A stretch of DNA of 64,000 nucleotides, from positions 208,828-272,827 of the forward strand of contig JAIUPK010000005.1 in NCBI GenBank assembly GCA_020160915.1. Direction: 5' to 3'. The translations under genes were made by a program, and so were the position numbers. Below the pieces are notes generated by a model. The model saw nothing but the letters and a program-made list of their open reading frames with translations. It ran no database searches and was not told the origin of the DNA. This document shows, piece after piece, positions 9,003 to 17,634 of the stretch (within the stretch, counting starts at the first letter, position 1; the number at the start of each line of letters is the position of its first letter). This DNA is from Actinomycetota bacterium. Lineage in GTDB: Bacteria; Actinomycetota; Actinomycetes; Actinomycetales; Microbacteriaceae.

Positions 9003-10209
9003 GGAAGTCCAGACCCTGCTCGACTCGCGCCTTGCCGACGTGCGCCTCGAGTTCGGCATCGCGCGCGCGGAGGTCGCGCACGCCGCAATCGCCCGAGCAC
9101 AGGCGGAGCAGATGTCGGCGATCGTCGCGACCCTCCGTGAAGCGCGCGAGTTCCCCGAGCTCTACGTCGGCCCCACCCAGATCGGCCCCACCGCCGTCGA
9201 GTTCGCCGAGCGGGCCGCCATCGCCGACCTCGCCGTGCGACTGAACCTCGCCGAGTCGACAGTGCGCGCCCAGGCCTGCGAGGCCGACACCCTGCGCACC
9301 CTCACTCCGATGTTGTGGGATTCGTTTCGAGACGGCCAGGTGTCCGCCGCCAACGCGTCGACTGTCGCCTCACTCTGCATTGGGCTCACGGATGCCGCGT
9401 GCCAGACGTTCGAGGCAGAGCTCCTGCACCCCGCAGCAAGCCTCGCGCCTGCGCGGTTCCGGGCCATGGCGCGTGCCCTGCGCGAGCGGCTGGTCGCCGA
9501 ACCCCCAACCGAACGGCACGAGCGCGCGGCCGAGGGGCGCCGCGTCATCCTCGAGCCCGATCTCGACGGCATGGCGTGGCTGCACGCGTACCTGCCGGCA
9601 GATGCGGCCCAGCGCGTGTGGCACAACCTCAACCGCATGGCGCAGCGTCTAGGCAAGGCCAAGGGCGAGACTCGCACCATGGGCCAGCGTCGTGCCGACG
9701 TCGCGGTCGATCTGCTTGCCGGAGTGCTTGGGGCGGAAGGGGCAGTCGGGGTGACGGTCGGCGTGACCGTGCCGGTTCTGACGCTGCTGGGTGGGGACGA
9801 GCCCGCCATCCTCGAAGGCTATGGACCGATCGACGCCGAAACCGCCCGCCGACTCGCAGCCCATGCACCGAGCTTCTACCGAATCCTGACCCACCCGGTC
9901 TCCGGCACCGTTCTCGACATCGATCGCAGCAAGTACCGACCGCCGGCCGACCTGAAACGGATGGTCGGCATCAAAGATGTTGTGTGTTCATTCCCCGGAT
10001 GCGGTCGACCGGCCCGCGAATGCGACATCGATCACATTGTCGCGTGGGCCGACGACGGAACGACCGCCGAAACCAACCTCGCGAGTCTGTGTCGACATCA
10101 CCATCGGCTGAAACACGAAACCAACTGGACTGTCGAGTGCACACAGGGCGTCAGCACCTGGACAAGCCCGACGGGCGCGATCCGAACGAGCGATCCGCCG
10201 CCGTTCTAG
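8998..10209 (+). CDS. DUF222 domain HNH endonuclease (13E12-type repeat protein)
   Basis: A 403-residue protein: N-terminal DUF222 (about 1-270) and C-terminal HNH domain (about 325-375) with paired cysteines in [18 protein letters not shown], the central His in DIDHIVAW, Asn in ETNLASLC and a C-terminal HHHRLKH. The family is multi-copy in actinobacteria and includes the mycobacterial 13E12 repeats. A nuclease is expected from the HNH residues; the biological role is unknown. A paralogue at 62555-63793 shares long blocks ([10 protein letters not shown], the WTSPTGA and DPPPF ends) and the sequence upstream of the start. Confidence 0.9.
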   Translation: MEEVQTLLDSRLADVRLEFGIARAEVAHAAIARAQAEQMSAIVATLREAREFPELYVGPTQIGPTAVEFAERAAIADLAVRLNLAESTVRAQACEADTLRTLTPMLWDSFRDGQVSAANASTVASLCIGLTDAACQTFEAELLHPAASLAPARFRAMARALRERLVAEPPTERHERAAEGRRVILEPDLDGMAWLHAYLPADAAQRVWHNLNRMAQRLGKAKGETRTMGQRRADVAVDLLAGVLGAEGAVGVTVGVTVPVLTLLGGDEPAILEGYGPIDAETARRLAAHAPSFYRILTHPVSGTVLDIDRSKYRPPADLKRMVGIKDVVCSFPGCGRPARECDIDHIVAWADDGTTAETNLASLCRHHHRLKHETNWTVECTQGVSTWTSPTGAIRTSDPPPF

Positions 10210-10327
10210 GCGGCCCAGCCCCCGCCCTAGCGCACACCCACAACAACCAGCCCGCCCCCGCCGCATACCCTGTGGCGAGCATCCAAACGCTTTCTGACCG
10301 GCTCGAAGCCCGGCGTACAGTGACGCC

Positions 10328-12085
10328 ATGAGTGACTTCAGGCCGCCGTCGTCCGATATGAACTTCATCCTCGAGCACGTGGTGGGGTACCGCGATGTCG
10401 CGGCCCTGCCCGGATTCGAGCACGCCGATCTCGAGACCGTCAGCGGTCTGCTCGACGAGGCCGCCGACTTCATGTCCAAGGTTGTCGCCCCCACCAACCG
10501 CGTCGGTGACAAGGTCGGCGCCCAGCACGACGGCAAGGGCAACGTCACCCTCCCGCCCGAGTTCAAGAAGGCGTACGACACCTACGTCGAGTCCGGCTGG
10601 AACACCCTGCAGTTCCCGGAGCAGTACGGCGGCGGCGGGTTCCCGTCGGTGGTTGGCCTCGCGCTGCAGGAGATGCTGCAGTCATCCAACATGGCCTTCG
10701 CGCTGTGTCCGCTGCTGACTCAGGGCGCAATCGACGCGCTGCTGCACTACGGAAGCGACGAGCAGAAGAACGCCTACCTGCCCAAGATGGTCTCCGGCGA
10801 GTGGACCGGCACCATGAACCTCACCGAGCCGCAGGCGGGATCCGATGTCGGTGCCCTCACCACGAAGGCCGTCCCGAACGGCGACGGCACCTACGCGATC
10901 ACCGGCCAGAAGATCTACATCACCTGGGGTGAGCACGACATGGCCGAGCAGATCGTGCACCTGGTGCTCGCCCGCACGCCCGGTGCCCCGGCCGGCACGC
11001 GCGGCATCTCCTGCTTCATCGTCCCCAAGTTCATCCTCGACGACGACGGAAACCCGGGCGAGCGCAACGCGGTCACGGCACTCTCGATCGAGCACAAGAT
11101 GGGCATCCACGGTTCCCCGACCTGCGTTCTCAACTACGAAGGTGCCACCGGCTACCTCATCGGCGAGGAGAACATGGGCATGCGCATCATGTTCGTCATG
11201 ATGAACGTCGCCCGCCTCTCCGTCGGTATGCAGGGCGTCGCGCTGAGCGAGCGCGCCTTCCAGCAGTCGCTCGCCTACGCCAAGGACCGCCGCCAGGGCC
11301 TGGCGATCGGCGCGACCGGCAAGGACTCCGCGATCATCGAGTTCCCCGACGTGCGCCGCATGATCCTCACGCAGAAGGCGTCGATTGCTGCGATCCGCCG
11401 CCTCATGCTGCTGAACGCGAGCTACATGGACATCGCCAGCCACCACCCGGATGCCGCCGAGCGCACCCGCGCGACCGAGATCGTCGGCCTGCTCACCCCG
11501 ATCTGCAAGAGCTTCGGCACTGACCTCGGAAACGAACTCACCTCGATCGGTCTGCAGGTGCACGGCGGCATGGGCTTCATCGAGGAGACCGGCGCGGCCC
11601 AGCACGTGCGCGATATCCGCATCGCTGCGATCTACGAGGGCACCAACGGCATTCAGGCCGCCGACCTCGTGGGCCGCAAGCTGGGCGTGCGGGACGGGGC
11701 ATCCGTCATGGAGTTCATCGCCCAGATCCGCGGGATCCTGGGCGACCTGGATGCCGCGGGCGCCGACTTCGCGTCGATCCGCACCGAGCTCGCCCGCCAG
11801 ATCGACGCCCTCGAGACCGCGACGACGTGGATGCTGCGCACCGGCGTCGCCGATCCCAACGCCGTTCTGTCGGGCTCGAGCCCGTACCTGCGCATGTGGG
11901 GACTGGTCACCAGTGCCTGGCTTCTGGCCCGTTCGGCTCTCGCAGCGGCACCGCTGGACGCTGACACCGCCAAGGAACAGCTGGTCATGGCCCGGTTCTT
12001 CGCCGAGCAGCTCCTGCCGGCCTGCGCCGGACTGCTGGGTGCTGCTACAGCCGGGTCGCGCGACCTGTACGCCCTCGACTTCTAG
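10328..12085 (+). CDS. Acyl-CoA dehydrogenase
   Basis: A 585-residue enzyme of the long bacterial acyl-CoA dehydrogenase type. Middle-domain FAD motifs (MNLTEPQAGSDVG, about 165) and the C-terminal YEGTNGIQAADL motif are present; its Glu (about residue 437) is the expected catalytic base. An extra C-terminal helical region beyond the usual 380 residues matches the FadE5-like subfamily. It would carry out the first oxidation of beta-oxidation. The ATG lies 6 bases after TACAGT (10316-10321), suggesting a leaderless mRNA. No other beta-oxidation genes are adjacent. Confidence 0.93.
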   Translation: MSDFRPPSSDMNFILEHVVGYRDVAALPGFEHADLETVSGLLDEAADFMSKVVAPTNRVGDKVGAQHDGKGNVTLPPEFKKAYDTYVESGWNTLQFPEQYGGGGFPSVVGLALQEMLQSSNMAFALCPLLTQGAIDALLHYGSDEQKNAYLPKMVSGEWTGTMNLTEPQAGSDVGALTTKAVPNGDGTYAITGQKIYITWGEHDMAEQIVHLVLARTPGAPAGTRGISCFIVPKFILDDDGNPGERNAVTALSIEHKMGIHGSPTCVLNYEGATGYLIGEENMGMRIMFVMMNVARLSVGMQGVALSERAFQQSLAYAKDRRQGLAIGATGKDSAIIEFPDVRRMILTQKASIAAIRRLMLLNASYMDIASHHPDAAERTRATEIVGLLTPICKSFGTDLGNELTSIGLQVHGGMGFIEETGAAQHVRDIRIAAIYEGTNGIQAADLVGRKLGVRDGASVMEFIAQIRGILGDLDAAGADFASIRTELARQIDALETATTWMLRTGVADPNAVLSGSSPYLRMWGLVTSAWLLARSALAAAPLDADTAKEQLVMARFFAEQLLPACAGLLGAATAGSRDLYALDF

Positions 12086-12131
12086 CCGCTCGACTTCCAG
12101 CCGCTCAGGCGTCGTCCAGTAGATTTGGACG

Positions 12132-12776
12132 ATGCCTGAGCTCTGGGAGACGCCGGTCACCTACGGTGCCATCGGTGCGACGCAAGCGGCCGACCTGCTG
12201 CGCTACCCACCGACCGGCTACCGGGCGATCGAGCGCACGGCTCGCATCGGACACGGCGACGCCCGATTCAACTTCGCTTGGTCGTCGGCGTTGTCGTGGG
12301 GCATCCAGCGGGGCAGCGGATTCCGCATCCGCTCCATCGAGGCCCCGGCCGAGGTTCGGGCGCAGACGTACACGCCCGTCAGTTTCGAGCCCGACGGCAC
12401 GCCGATCCGGCCGACGAGCGCGGCCGAGCACACGTTCGGTCCGGACGGGACGCCCTTCGTGTGCCCCGGCGACACCGTGGAACTGCACATCCCGGTGCTG
12501 GGTCCCTGGGGCGTGAAGGCTCCCGCGCGGGTGGTCTACGTGGTCGACGAGCCGAAGCGCAAGGGTTTCGCGTACGGCACGCTGCCGGGGCATCCGGAGG
12601 ATGGGGAGGAGGCGTTCATCGTCTCCCAGCGCACCGACGAGTCGGTGTGGCTCACCATCCGGGCGTTCTCCCGGCCGAGTTCGCGCTGGTGGTGGGCGGT
12701 GTACCCGGCGCTCAGGGTCGCCCAGTGGTACTACACCCGCCGCTATCTGCGAGCGCTCGCCGCCCCGATCGACTGA
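12132..12776 (+). CDS. DUF1990 family protein
   Basis: A 214-residue cytoplasmic protein. The stretches RYPPTGYRAIERTARIGHG near the N-terminus and FAYGTLPGHPEDGEEAF near residues 145-165 are hallmarks of DUF1990. Function is not known. TAGATT (12120-12125) lies 6 bases before the ATG. The last 34 bases overlap the end of the convergent HAD gene; both frames look genuine there, which is typical of compact actinobacterial genomes. Confidence 0.85.
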   Translation: MPELWETPVTYGAIGATQAADLLRYPPTGYRAIERTARIGHGDARFNFAWSSALSWGIQRGSGFRIRSIEAPAEVRAQTYTPVSFEPDGTPIRPTSAAEHTFGPDGTPFVCPGDTVELHIPVLGPWGVKAPARVVYVVDEPKRKGFAYGTLPGHPEDGEEAFIVSQRTDESVWLTIRAFSRPSSRWWWAVYPALRVAQWYYTRRYLRALAAPID

Positions 12777-13444
12777 TCGATCGCGTCGATCGCGTCGATC
12801 GCAGCGTCGAGCCCGGTCGCGAAGTCGTGGATCACGAGCACGGCGTTCGTCGCGCGCAGCTCGTCGGCTGTGAACGACCCGGTGGCCACGGCGAGGAACG
12901 GGAAGCCGGCGCTGTCGGCGGCCTCGCCGTCCTTGGGGGTGTCGCCGACGATCACGGCGTGGTGGCCGGCGAGAGCGTTTCCGGCATCGGCGGTGAGGTG
13001 GTGGCGGGTGGGGGACTCGTGGCCGAAGTAGGAGTGCTCCCAGTCGAAGGTATCGGCGGAGTATCCGGCGGCCAGCACCTTGTAGCGCGCGCGGTTGGGT
13101 CCGTTGCCGGTGAGCAGTGCGTTGATCCAGCCGCGCTCGGCGAACGCCTCGAGCGCGGCGGCGGTGCCCGGCGCGGCTTCGCGCGGATACTCACCCGATT
13201 CGTGCTGCGCGAGTGACAACTCGTCGAGACGCACCAGCACGTCCGGCAGCAGGCCAGAATCGATGCCGTTGACCTTGAGCACCTCCGCGAGCAGTTGCCC
13301 CTCGGTCATCCCGTGCGGGTTGCTCACCCGCACCGTTGGTCGCACGCCCGTGACCTGCTCGATCGAATCGAGGTAGAGCGCGCCCGCGCGGCTGTTTCCC
13401 AGAATCAGCGTTCCGTCGATGTCCCACAGTATGTACGTGCTCAC
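12743..13444 (-). CDS. HAD superfamily hydrolase
   Basis: A 233-residue HAD-like phosphatase. Motif I DIDGT is at residues 8-12 with nucleophile Asp8 and acid/base Asp10; motif II (LLTGN) and the late acidic motif IVGDTPKDGEAA are present, and the cap lies between motifs I and II, as in phosphoglycolate phosphatase relatives. Substrate unknown. Start is GTG. The C-terminus reads IDAIDAIDQS, produced by a small run of GATCGCGTC units; this is the part overlapping DUF1990. Confidence 0.85.
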   Translation of the reverse strand: MSTYILWDIDGTLILGNSRAGALYLDSIEQVTGVRPTVRVSNPHGMTEGQLLAEVLKVNGIDSGLLPDVLVRLDELSLAQHESGEYPREAAPGTAAALEAFAERGWINALLTGNGPNRARYKVLAAGYSADTFDWEHSYFGHESPTRHHLTADAGNALAGHHAVIVGDTPKDGEAADSAGFPFLAVATGSFTADELRATNAVLVIHDFATGLDAAIDAIDAIDQSIGAASARR

Positions 13445-13476
13445 CCGTCCATTCTCGCGGGTGAAAGACTGGTCCC

Positions 13477-13947
13477 ATGTTCCGAGCCGTGCGCGCAGCC
13501 ACAGCGGCCTTCATGCGAAGTCCCGCGCGCTTGGTCATCGGCCCGCTCATCACCCCGATCGACCGGGCGCTGTTCCATGTCTCGGGCGGCCGGCTCAAGC
13601 TGAGTGCGCCCATGATTCCGTCGCTCATGCTGTTCACGACGGGCGCCAAGTCGGGCCTGCGCCGCGAGTCGCCCCTGATGTGCTTCCCACGCGACGACGG
13701 AACCTGGTTCATCGTCGGCAGCAACTTCGGTCTGGAGAAGCACCCGGCCTGGAGCTCCAACCTCATCGCCAACCCCGACGCCGAAATCCACTACCGGCGG
13801 CAGCTGGTGCCCGTGCGCGCCACGCTCCTGCAGGAGGCGGAGGCCGAAGCGATGTGGCCCGAGCTGGAGGAGCAGTGGCCGCACTACCGCGACTATGAGA
13901 AGACGGCGCGGCGGGACATCCGGATCTTCCACCTGGTGAGGCGCTGA
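13477..13947 (+). CDS. Nitroreductase-family deazaflavin (F420)-dependent oxidoreductase
   Basis: A 156-residue protein of the Ddn/FDOR split-barrel family: FTTGAKSGLRRESPLMCF (about 53-70) and FIVGSNFGLEKHPAWSSNL (about 77-95) are the typical cofactor-binding stretches. Members use coenzyme F420 (some use flavins) to reduce quinones and other compounds. A hydrophobic N-terminal region suggests membrane association. The near-consensus AAGACT lies 6 bases before ATG. Its stop overlaps the hemW start by one base (TGATG). Confidence 0.88.
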   Translation: MFRAVRAATAAFMRSPARLVIGPLITPIDRALFHVSGGRLKLSAPMIPSLMLFTTGAKSGLRRESPLMCFPRDDGTWFIVGSNFGLEKHPAWSSNLIANPDAEIHYRRQLVPVRATLLQEAEAEAMWPELEEQWPHYRDYEKTARRDIRIFHLVRR

Positions 13948-15188
13948 TGACGCCCAGCGCACTGCCGATCGCGGACCCCGCACCTCTCGACGGAGCACTG
14001 CCGCCATCGGTCGTGGATGACGCGGCCACCCGCAACTTCGGGGTCTACCTGCACGTTCCGTTCTGTCGCGTTCGCTGCGGATACTGCGACTTCAACACGT
14101 ACACGAGTGACGAGTTGCGCGGAGCCAAGCGCACCGACTACGCGGGCCAGGCCGTCACTGAGGTGGCGTTGGCGGGTCGCGTGCTGCACGATGCCGGCCT
14201 GCCACCCCGGCCGGTGAGCACGGTCTTCTTCGGCGGGGGCACACCGACCCTCCTCCCGGCCACCGACCTGGCGGCGATGCTGCACTCGGTGGTCGACACG
14301 TGGGGGCTGGTCGACGGAGCCGAGGTGACGACCGAGGCGAACCCCGACTCGGTGGATCTCGACTACCTGCTGGCGCTGAAGCGCGCGGGCTTCACACGCG
14401 TATCCTTCGGCATGCAGTCGGCCGTGCCGCACGTGCTCGCGACCCTCGAGCGCACGCACGACCCCTCGCGAATCCCCCTGGTGGTCAAGTGGGCGCGCGA
14501 GGCTGGGCTTCAGGTGAGCCTCGACCTGATCTACGGAACGCCCGGGGAGAGCCTCGCCGATTGGGGCGAGTCCCTCGATCAGGCTCTGGCACAGAAGCCC
14601 GACCACCTCTCCGCCTACGCCCTCATCGTCGAGGACGGCACGAAACTGGCTGCCCAGATCCGTCGGGGCGAGGTCGCCGAGCCCGACGATGATCTCGAGG
14701 CGGACATGTACGAGCTCGCCGATCGCCGCCTCGGCGCAGCAGGCTACGAGTGGTACGAGGTCAGCAACTGGGCACTCGCCGGTGGAACAGACGGGCTCGA
14801 TCGCCGCTCGCGCCACAACCTCGCCTACTGGCAGGGCCACGACTGGTGGGGTGTCGGGCCCGGCGCGCACAGCCACGTCGGCGGCGTGCGCTGGTGGAAC
14901 GTCAAGCATCCGGCCGCGTACGCCGACCGGATCGCGGCCGGGCTGTCCCCGGCCGCCGGACGGGAGACCCTCGACGCCGATACGCGACGAGTTGAGGCGG
15001 TGCTGTTGCGCACGCGTCTGCGGGAGGGGATGCCCGTGGCTGAGCTCGAGGCATCCGGTCGCCATGCCGTCGCCGGCCTCATTGCCGACGAGCTGGTGGA
15101 TGCTCGCGCGGCAATCGCGGGACGACTGGAACTCACCCTGCGCGGGCGTTTGCTCGCCGACGCCGTCGTGAGACGGCTGGTCGAGTGA
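13947..15188 (+). CDS. hemW: Radical SAM heme chaperone HemW (HemN-like)
   Basis: A 413-residue radical SAM protein. The cluster-binding CxxxCxxC is CRVRCGYC with Cys at 40, 44 and 47, followed by GGGTPTLLP and a C-terminal HemN domain with HNLAYWQGHDWWGVGPGAHSH. HemW binds heme and is thought to deliver it to acceptor proteins; true coproporphyrinogen oxidases are longer and carry a further N-terminal extension. It directly follows the F420-type gene and sits between lepA and hrcA, the usual actinobacterial order. Confidence 0.92.
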   Translation: MTPSALPIADPAPLDGALPPSVVDDAATRNFGVYLHVPFCRVRCGYCDFNTYTSDELRGAKRTDYAGQAVTEVALAGRVLHDAGLPPRPVSTVFFGGGTPTLLPATDLAAMLHSVVDTWGLVDGAEVTTEANPDSVDLDYLLALKRAGFTRVSFGMQSAVPHVLATLERTHDPSRIPLVVKWAREAGLQVSLDLIYGTPGESLADWGESLDQALAQKPDHLSAYALIVEDGTKLAAQIRRGEVAEPDDDLEADMYELADRRLGAAGYEWYEVSNWALAGGTDGLDRRSRHNLAYWQGHDWWGVGPGAHSHVGGVRWWNVKHPAAYADRIAAGLSPAAGRETLDADTRRVEAVLLRTRLREGMPVAELEASGRHAVAGLIADELVDARAAIAGRLELTLRGRLLADAVVRRLVE

Positions 15189-15192
15189 GCTC

Positions 15193-15570
15193 CTAGCTCA
15201 CGAACTTGATCGACAGCGGGTAGGTGTACGCCTCGCCGCGGTTGGCCGCCATCGCCGCAACGATGCCGAGCACGATGCTCGCGACCCAGGCGGCGAGTAG
15301 CACCAGCAGTCCGATGAGCAGCAGCGACGTCACGGTACCGACCGCGTACGCGATGATCAGCGTCAGCTGGAAGTTGAGGGCGGTGGCGCTGTGGGCGCGG
15401 ATGAACGGGCCGCGATCCTTCAGCACGAGGTAGCCGATGAGCGAGGGCAGGAAGCCGAACAGGATTCCGCCGATGTGGATGAGCGTGGCCCAGAGCTTCT
15501 CGTCGCTGGGGCTCAACGGCTGGGCGGGAGTCGCGTAGGGGTTGGCGGGCGGGGGCGGGGTCGTGGACAT
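15193..15570 (-). CDS. DUF4870 membrane protein, copy 1
   Basis: A 125-residue protein with a Pro-rich N-terminus, the DUF4870 signature SDEKLWATLIHIGGILFGFLPSLIGYLVLKDRG, NFQLT after a short loop, and three predicted membrane segments. Role unknown. First of three tandem paralogues, all on the minus strand. TTTAAT lies 6 bases before its ATG. Its stop is only 4 bases from the hemW stop, so the two genes converge tightly. Confidence 0.85.
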   Translation of the reverse strand: MSTTPPPPANPYATPAQPLSPSDEKLWATLIHIGGILFGFLPSLIGYLVLKDRGPFIRAHSATALNFQLTLIIAYAVGTVTSLLLIGLLVLLAAWVASIVLGIVAAMAANRGEAYTYPLSIKFVS

Positions 15571-15585
15571 GGCCCCATTAAAGCA

Positions 15586-15616
15586 GCGAGCCCGGAGGCA
15601 GTGCCCCCGGGCTCGC
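15586..15616 (-). terminator. Hairpin terminator after DUF4870 copy 2
   Basis: Ten-base arms GCGAGCCCGG (15586-15595) and CCGGGCTCGC (15607-15616). On the minus strand the stem is followed by TGCTTTAAT, a modest T-rich tail, so it ends transcription of the upstream DUF4870 pair. Confidence 0.65.
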
Positions 15617-15629
15617 CGTCAGACGAGTG

Positions 15630-16013
15630 CTACTTGATGAGGCGGATCGACACCGGGTAGCGGTAGGAGCCACCGGCGTTGACCTTCTGGAAGCCCATGA
15701 TCGACCAGATCAGCGACATGACCCAGACGGCGAGCGGCAGAAGCCAGCCGATGAAGCCCCAGATGCCGAAGGTGACGGCGGTGAGGATCGCGTTGATGAT
15801 GAACACCGCGACCTGGGCGATGGCGGCGGTGATCTGGAAGTTCAGCGCCTCCTTGGCCTCAACGTTGGTGATCGTGCCGCGGTCCTTGAAGATGAGCCAG
15901 ATGATGAGCGACGGCAGGAAGCCGATGATGCCACCGAGGTGGGCGAAGGATCCCCACTGCTTGTCCTCGGCGGGAGTCAGAGGGGCGGCCGGGGCGGGAG
16001 TTGCGTCTGTCAT
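15630..16013 (-). CDS. DUF4870 membrane protein, copy 2
   Basis: A 127-residue paralogue: AEDKQWGSFAHLGGIIGFLPSL in the first half, NFQITAAIA in the middle and the shared C-terminal pattern GSYRYPVSIRLIK. Three hydrophobic segments are predicted. It follows copy 3 by 33 bases and has its own GAAAGG ribosome-binding site, so copies 3 and 2 are probably one operon ended by the hairpin at 15586-15616. Confidence 0.85.
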   Translation of the reverse strand: MTDATPAPAAPLTPAEDKQWGSFAHLGGIIGFLPSLIIWLIFKDRGTITNVEAKEALNFQITAAIAQVAVFIINAILTAVTFGIWGFIGWLLPLAVWVMSLIWSIMGFQKVNAGGSYRYPVSIRLIK

Positions 16014-16046
16014 GGTGACCTTTCGATGGGTTGGGTTTACGTGGAA

Positions 16047-16448
16047 CTACTTGACGAGGCGAAGTGCGAACGGATAGCGGTACGAACCGCCACCCTGAAC
16101 TTTCACGCCGCCGAGGACAGAGAGGACTGCGTTGACGATCCACCAGATAAGCGGAAGGTAACCGACGAGATCGCCCACGACGTACACTCGCGCGGAGTAG
16201 GCGACGAAGCTGATGATGGCTCCGATGATACTGAGGGCGATCCAGCCGATGGTGAAGGTGATCTGCCAGTTGAGCGCTTCGCGGGACTCCTGCTTGGTGC
16301 GCTCGCCGCGCTCCCGGAATACCAGGAACACGATCAGTGAGGGAAGAATCCCGACAATCCCGCCGAAGTGAGCCAGCGATGCCCAGAGCTTGTCCTCCGC
16401 TGCCGTCAGCGGCGCGGCCGCAACGGTAGGGGGTGGAGCGTCGGTCAT
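16047..16448 (-). CDS. DUF4870 membrane protein, copy 3
   Basis: A 133-residue paralogue: AAEDKLWASLAHFGGIVGILPSL, a charged loop with RERGERTKQESREALNWQ, a longer middle section than copies 1 and 2, and the C-terminal GSYRYPFALRLVK. The ATG at 16448 (MTDAPPPTV) was chosen over one 13 codons upstream because it aligns with MTDATPAP of copy 2 and follows GAAAGG at a suitable distance. It is divergent from hrcA. Confidence 0.83.
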   Translation of the reverse strand: MTDAPPPTVAAAPLTAAEDKLWASLAHFGGIVGILPSLIVFLVFRERGERTKQESREALNWQITFTIGWIALSIIGAIISFVAYSARVYVVGDLVGYLPLIWWIVNAVLSVLGGVKVQGGGSYRYPFALRLVK

Positions 16449-16545
16449 CGAACGGGTGCCTTTCGGGGGTGTTGATGGTGTCAGCACAAGGTATCGCTAT
16501 GGAACACGGCGTGCAACGGTTTGGCAACGGCGAGTCACGGTACAA

Positions 16546-16572
16546 TTGGCAGTCAGCGCAACAGAGTGCCAA
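16546..16572 (+). promoter_or_regulatory. CIRCE operator upstream of hrcA
   Basis: TTGGCAGTC-N9-GAGTGCCAA matches the HrcA operator CIRCE (TTAGCACTC-N9-GAGTGCTAA) with the exact 9-base spacing; the arms pair at 8 of 9 positions. It starts at the last base of TACAAT (16541-16546), a good -10, so a repressor bound here would block hrcA transcription directly. Confidence 0.88.
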
Positions 16573-16593
16573 CAGCGAGAGGCGGTGGTCCCA

Positions 16594-17616
16594 GTGGTCT
16601 CCGAGCGGGGTCTTGAGGTGCTTCGCGTCATCGTGCAGGACTACGTCGCCTCCCGCGAGCCGGTCGGCTCGAAGTCGATCGTCGAGCGGCACTCCTTCGG
16701 TGTGTCGGCCGCGACGATTCGCAATGACATGGCTCTGCTCGAAGACGAGGAGCTCATTGCTGCTCCCCACACGTCGTCCGGTCGGGTTCCGACCGACAAG
16801 GGGTACCGCGTCTTCGTCGACCAGCTCGCCGACCTGAGGCCGCTGAGTCCGGCCCAGCGCCAGGCCATCGAGGGATTCCTCGGAGAGTCGATCGACCTCG
16901 ATGACGTCCTGGCGCGCACCGTCCGCCTGCTCTCGCAACTCACCCATCAGGTCGCACTCGTGCAGTACCCCTCGCTGGCCAGCTCGCGAGTGCGGCACAT
17001 CGAGCTCGTGCCCCTGAGCGACACGCGACTCATGACGGTATTCATCACCGACTCCGGTCGGGTTGAGCAGAGGCTGCTCGACATCCAGTCGCCGATCGAT
17101 GAGACGTTCCTCGGCGAGCTCCGGGCGAAGCTGAACGCCGCGCTCGTCGGCGTGGGCCTCACGGATGCCGCGGCATCCCTCACAGCATTCGCCGACGGCT
17201 TCCCTCCCGAGCGTCGCCACCTCGTCACCCAGGTCACGTCGACCCTCGTCGAGCAGGTGCTGGCCAATCGCCAGGATCGGCTGCTCATGGCGGGTACCGC
17301 CAATCTGGCGCGCACCGAGGAGGACTTCGGGGGCAGCATCTTCCCGGTGCTCGAGGCGATCGAGGAACAGGTGACCCTGTTGCGCCTCTTCGGCGAGATG
17401 GAAGTTGAGACCGGAGGCGTCGCGGCGCGAATCGGGCGCGAGAACGCGGGGTTCGGGCTCGGCGAGACATCCGTGGTGTCGAGTGAGTACTCGACGTCCG
17501 GCGGGAATGTAGCGCGGCTCGGGGTGTTGGGCCCTACGCGCATGGATTATTCGAACAACATGGCCGCGGTGCGGGCGGTGGCTCGCTACCTTTCCCGCCT
17601 GCTCGGCACCGATTGA
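16594..17616 (+). CDS. hrcA: Heat-inducible transcription repressor HrcA
   Basis: A 340-residue HrcA: N-terminal winged helix (ERGLEVLRVIVQDYVASREPVGSKSI through SAATIRNDMALLE and HTSSGRVPTDKGYR), followed by the GAF-like dimerisation domain and C-terminal NMAAVRAVARYLSRLLG. HrcA represses chaperone genes by binding CIRCE and depends on GroEL for activity. The GTG at 16594 gives the normal family length and follows GAGAGG; an upstream GTG at 16585 is also possible. CIRCE lies just upstream, so it represses itself and dnaJ. Confidence 0.95.
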   Translation: MVSERGLEVLRVIVQDYVASREPVGSKSIVERHSFGVSAATIRNDMALLEDEELIAAPHTSSGRVPTDKGYRVFVDQLADLRPLSPAQRQAIEGFLGESIDLDDVLARTVRLLSQLTHQVALVQYPSLASSRVRHIELVPLSDTRLMTVFITDSGRVEQRLLDIQSPIDETFLGELRAKLNAALVGVGLTDAAASLTAFADGFPPERRHLVTQVTSTLVEQVLANRQDRLLMAGTANLARTEEDFGGSIFPVLEAIEEQVTLLRLFGEMEVETGGVAARIGRENAGFGLGETSVVSSEYSTSGGNVARLGVLGPTRMDYSNNMAAVRAVARYLSRLLGTD

Positions 17617-17634
17617 CAACGACGAGGACTGTTT

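Noticed and set aside
12777-12806. Run of GATCGCGTC-like units, possible tandem repeat or operator
   Set aside because: It encodes the IDAIDAIDQS end of the HAD protein and has only about three units, so coding is a sufficient explanation.
13893-15065. A 390-codon minus-strand frame opposite hemW
   Set aside because: hemW shows the radical SAM Cys motif and full-length match; the antisense frame has no family features.
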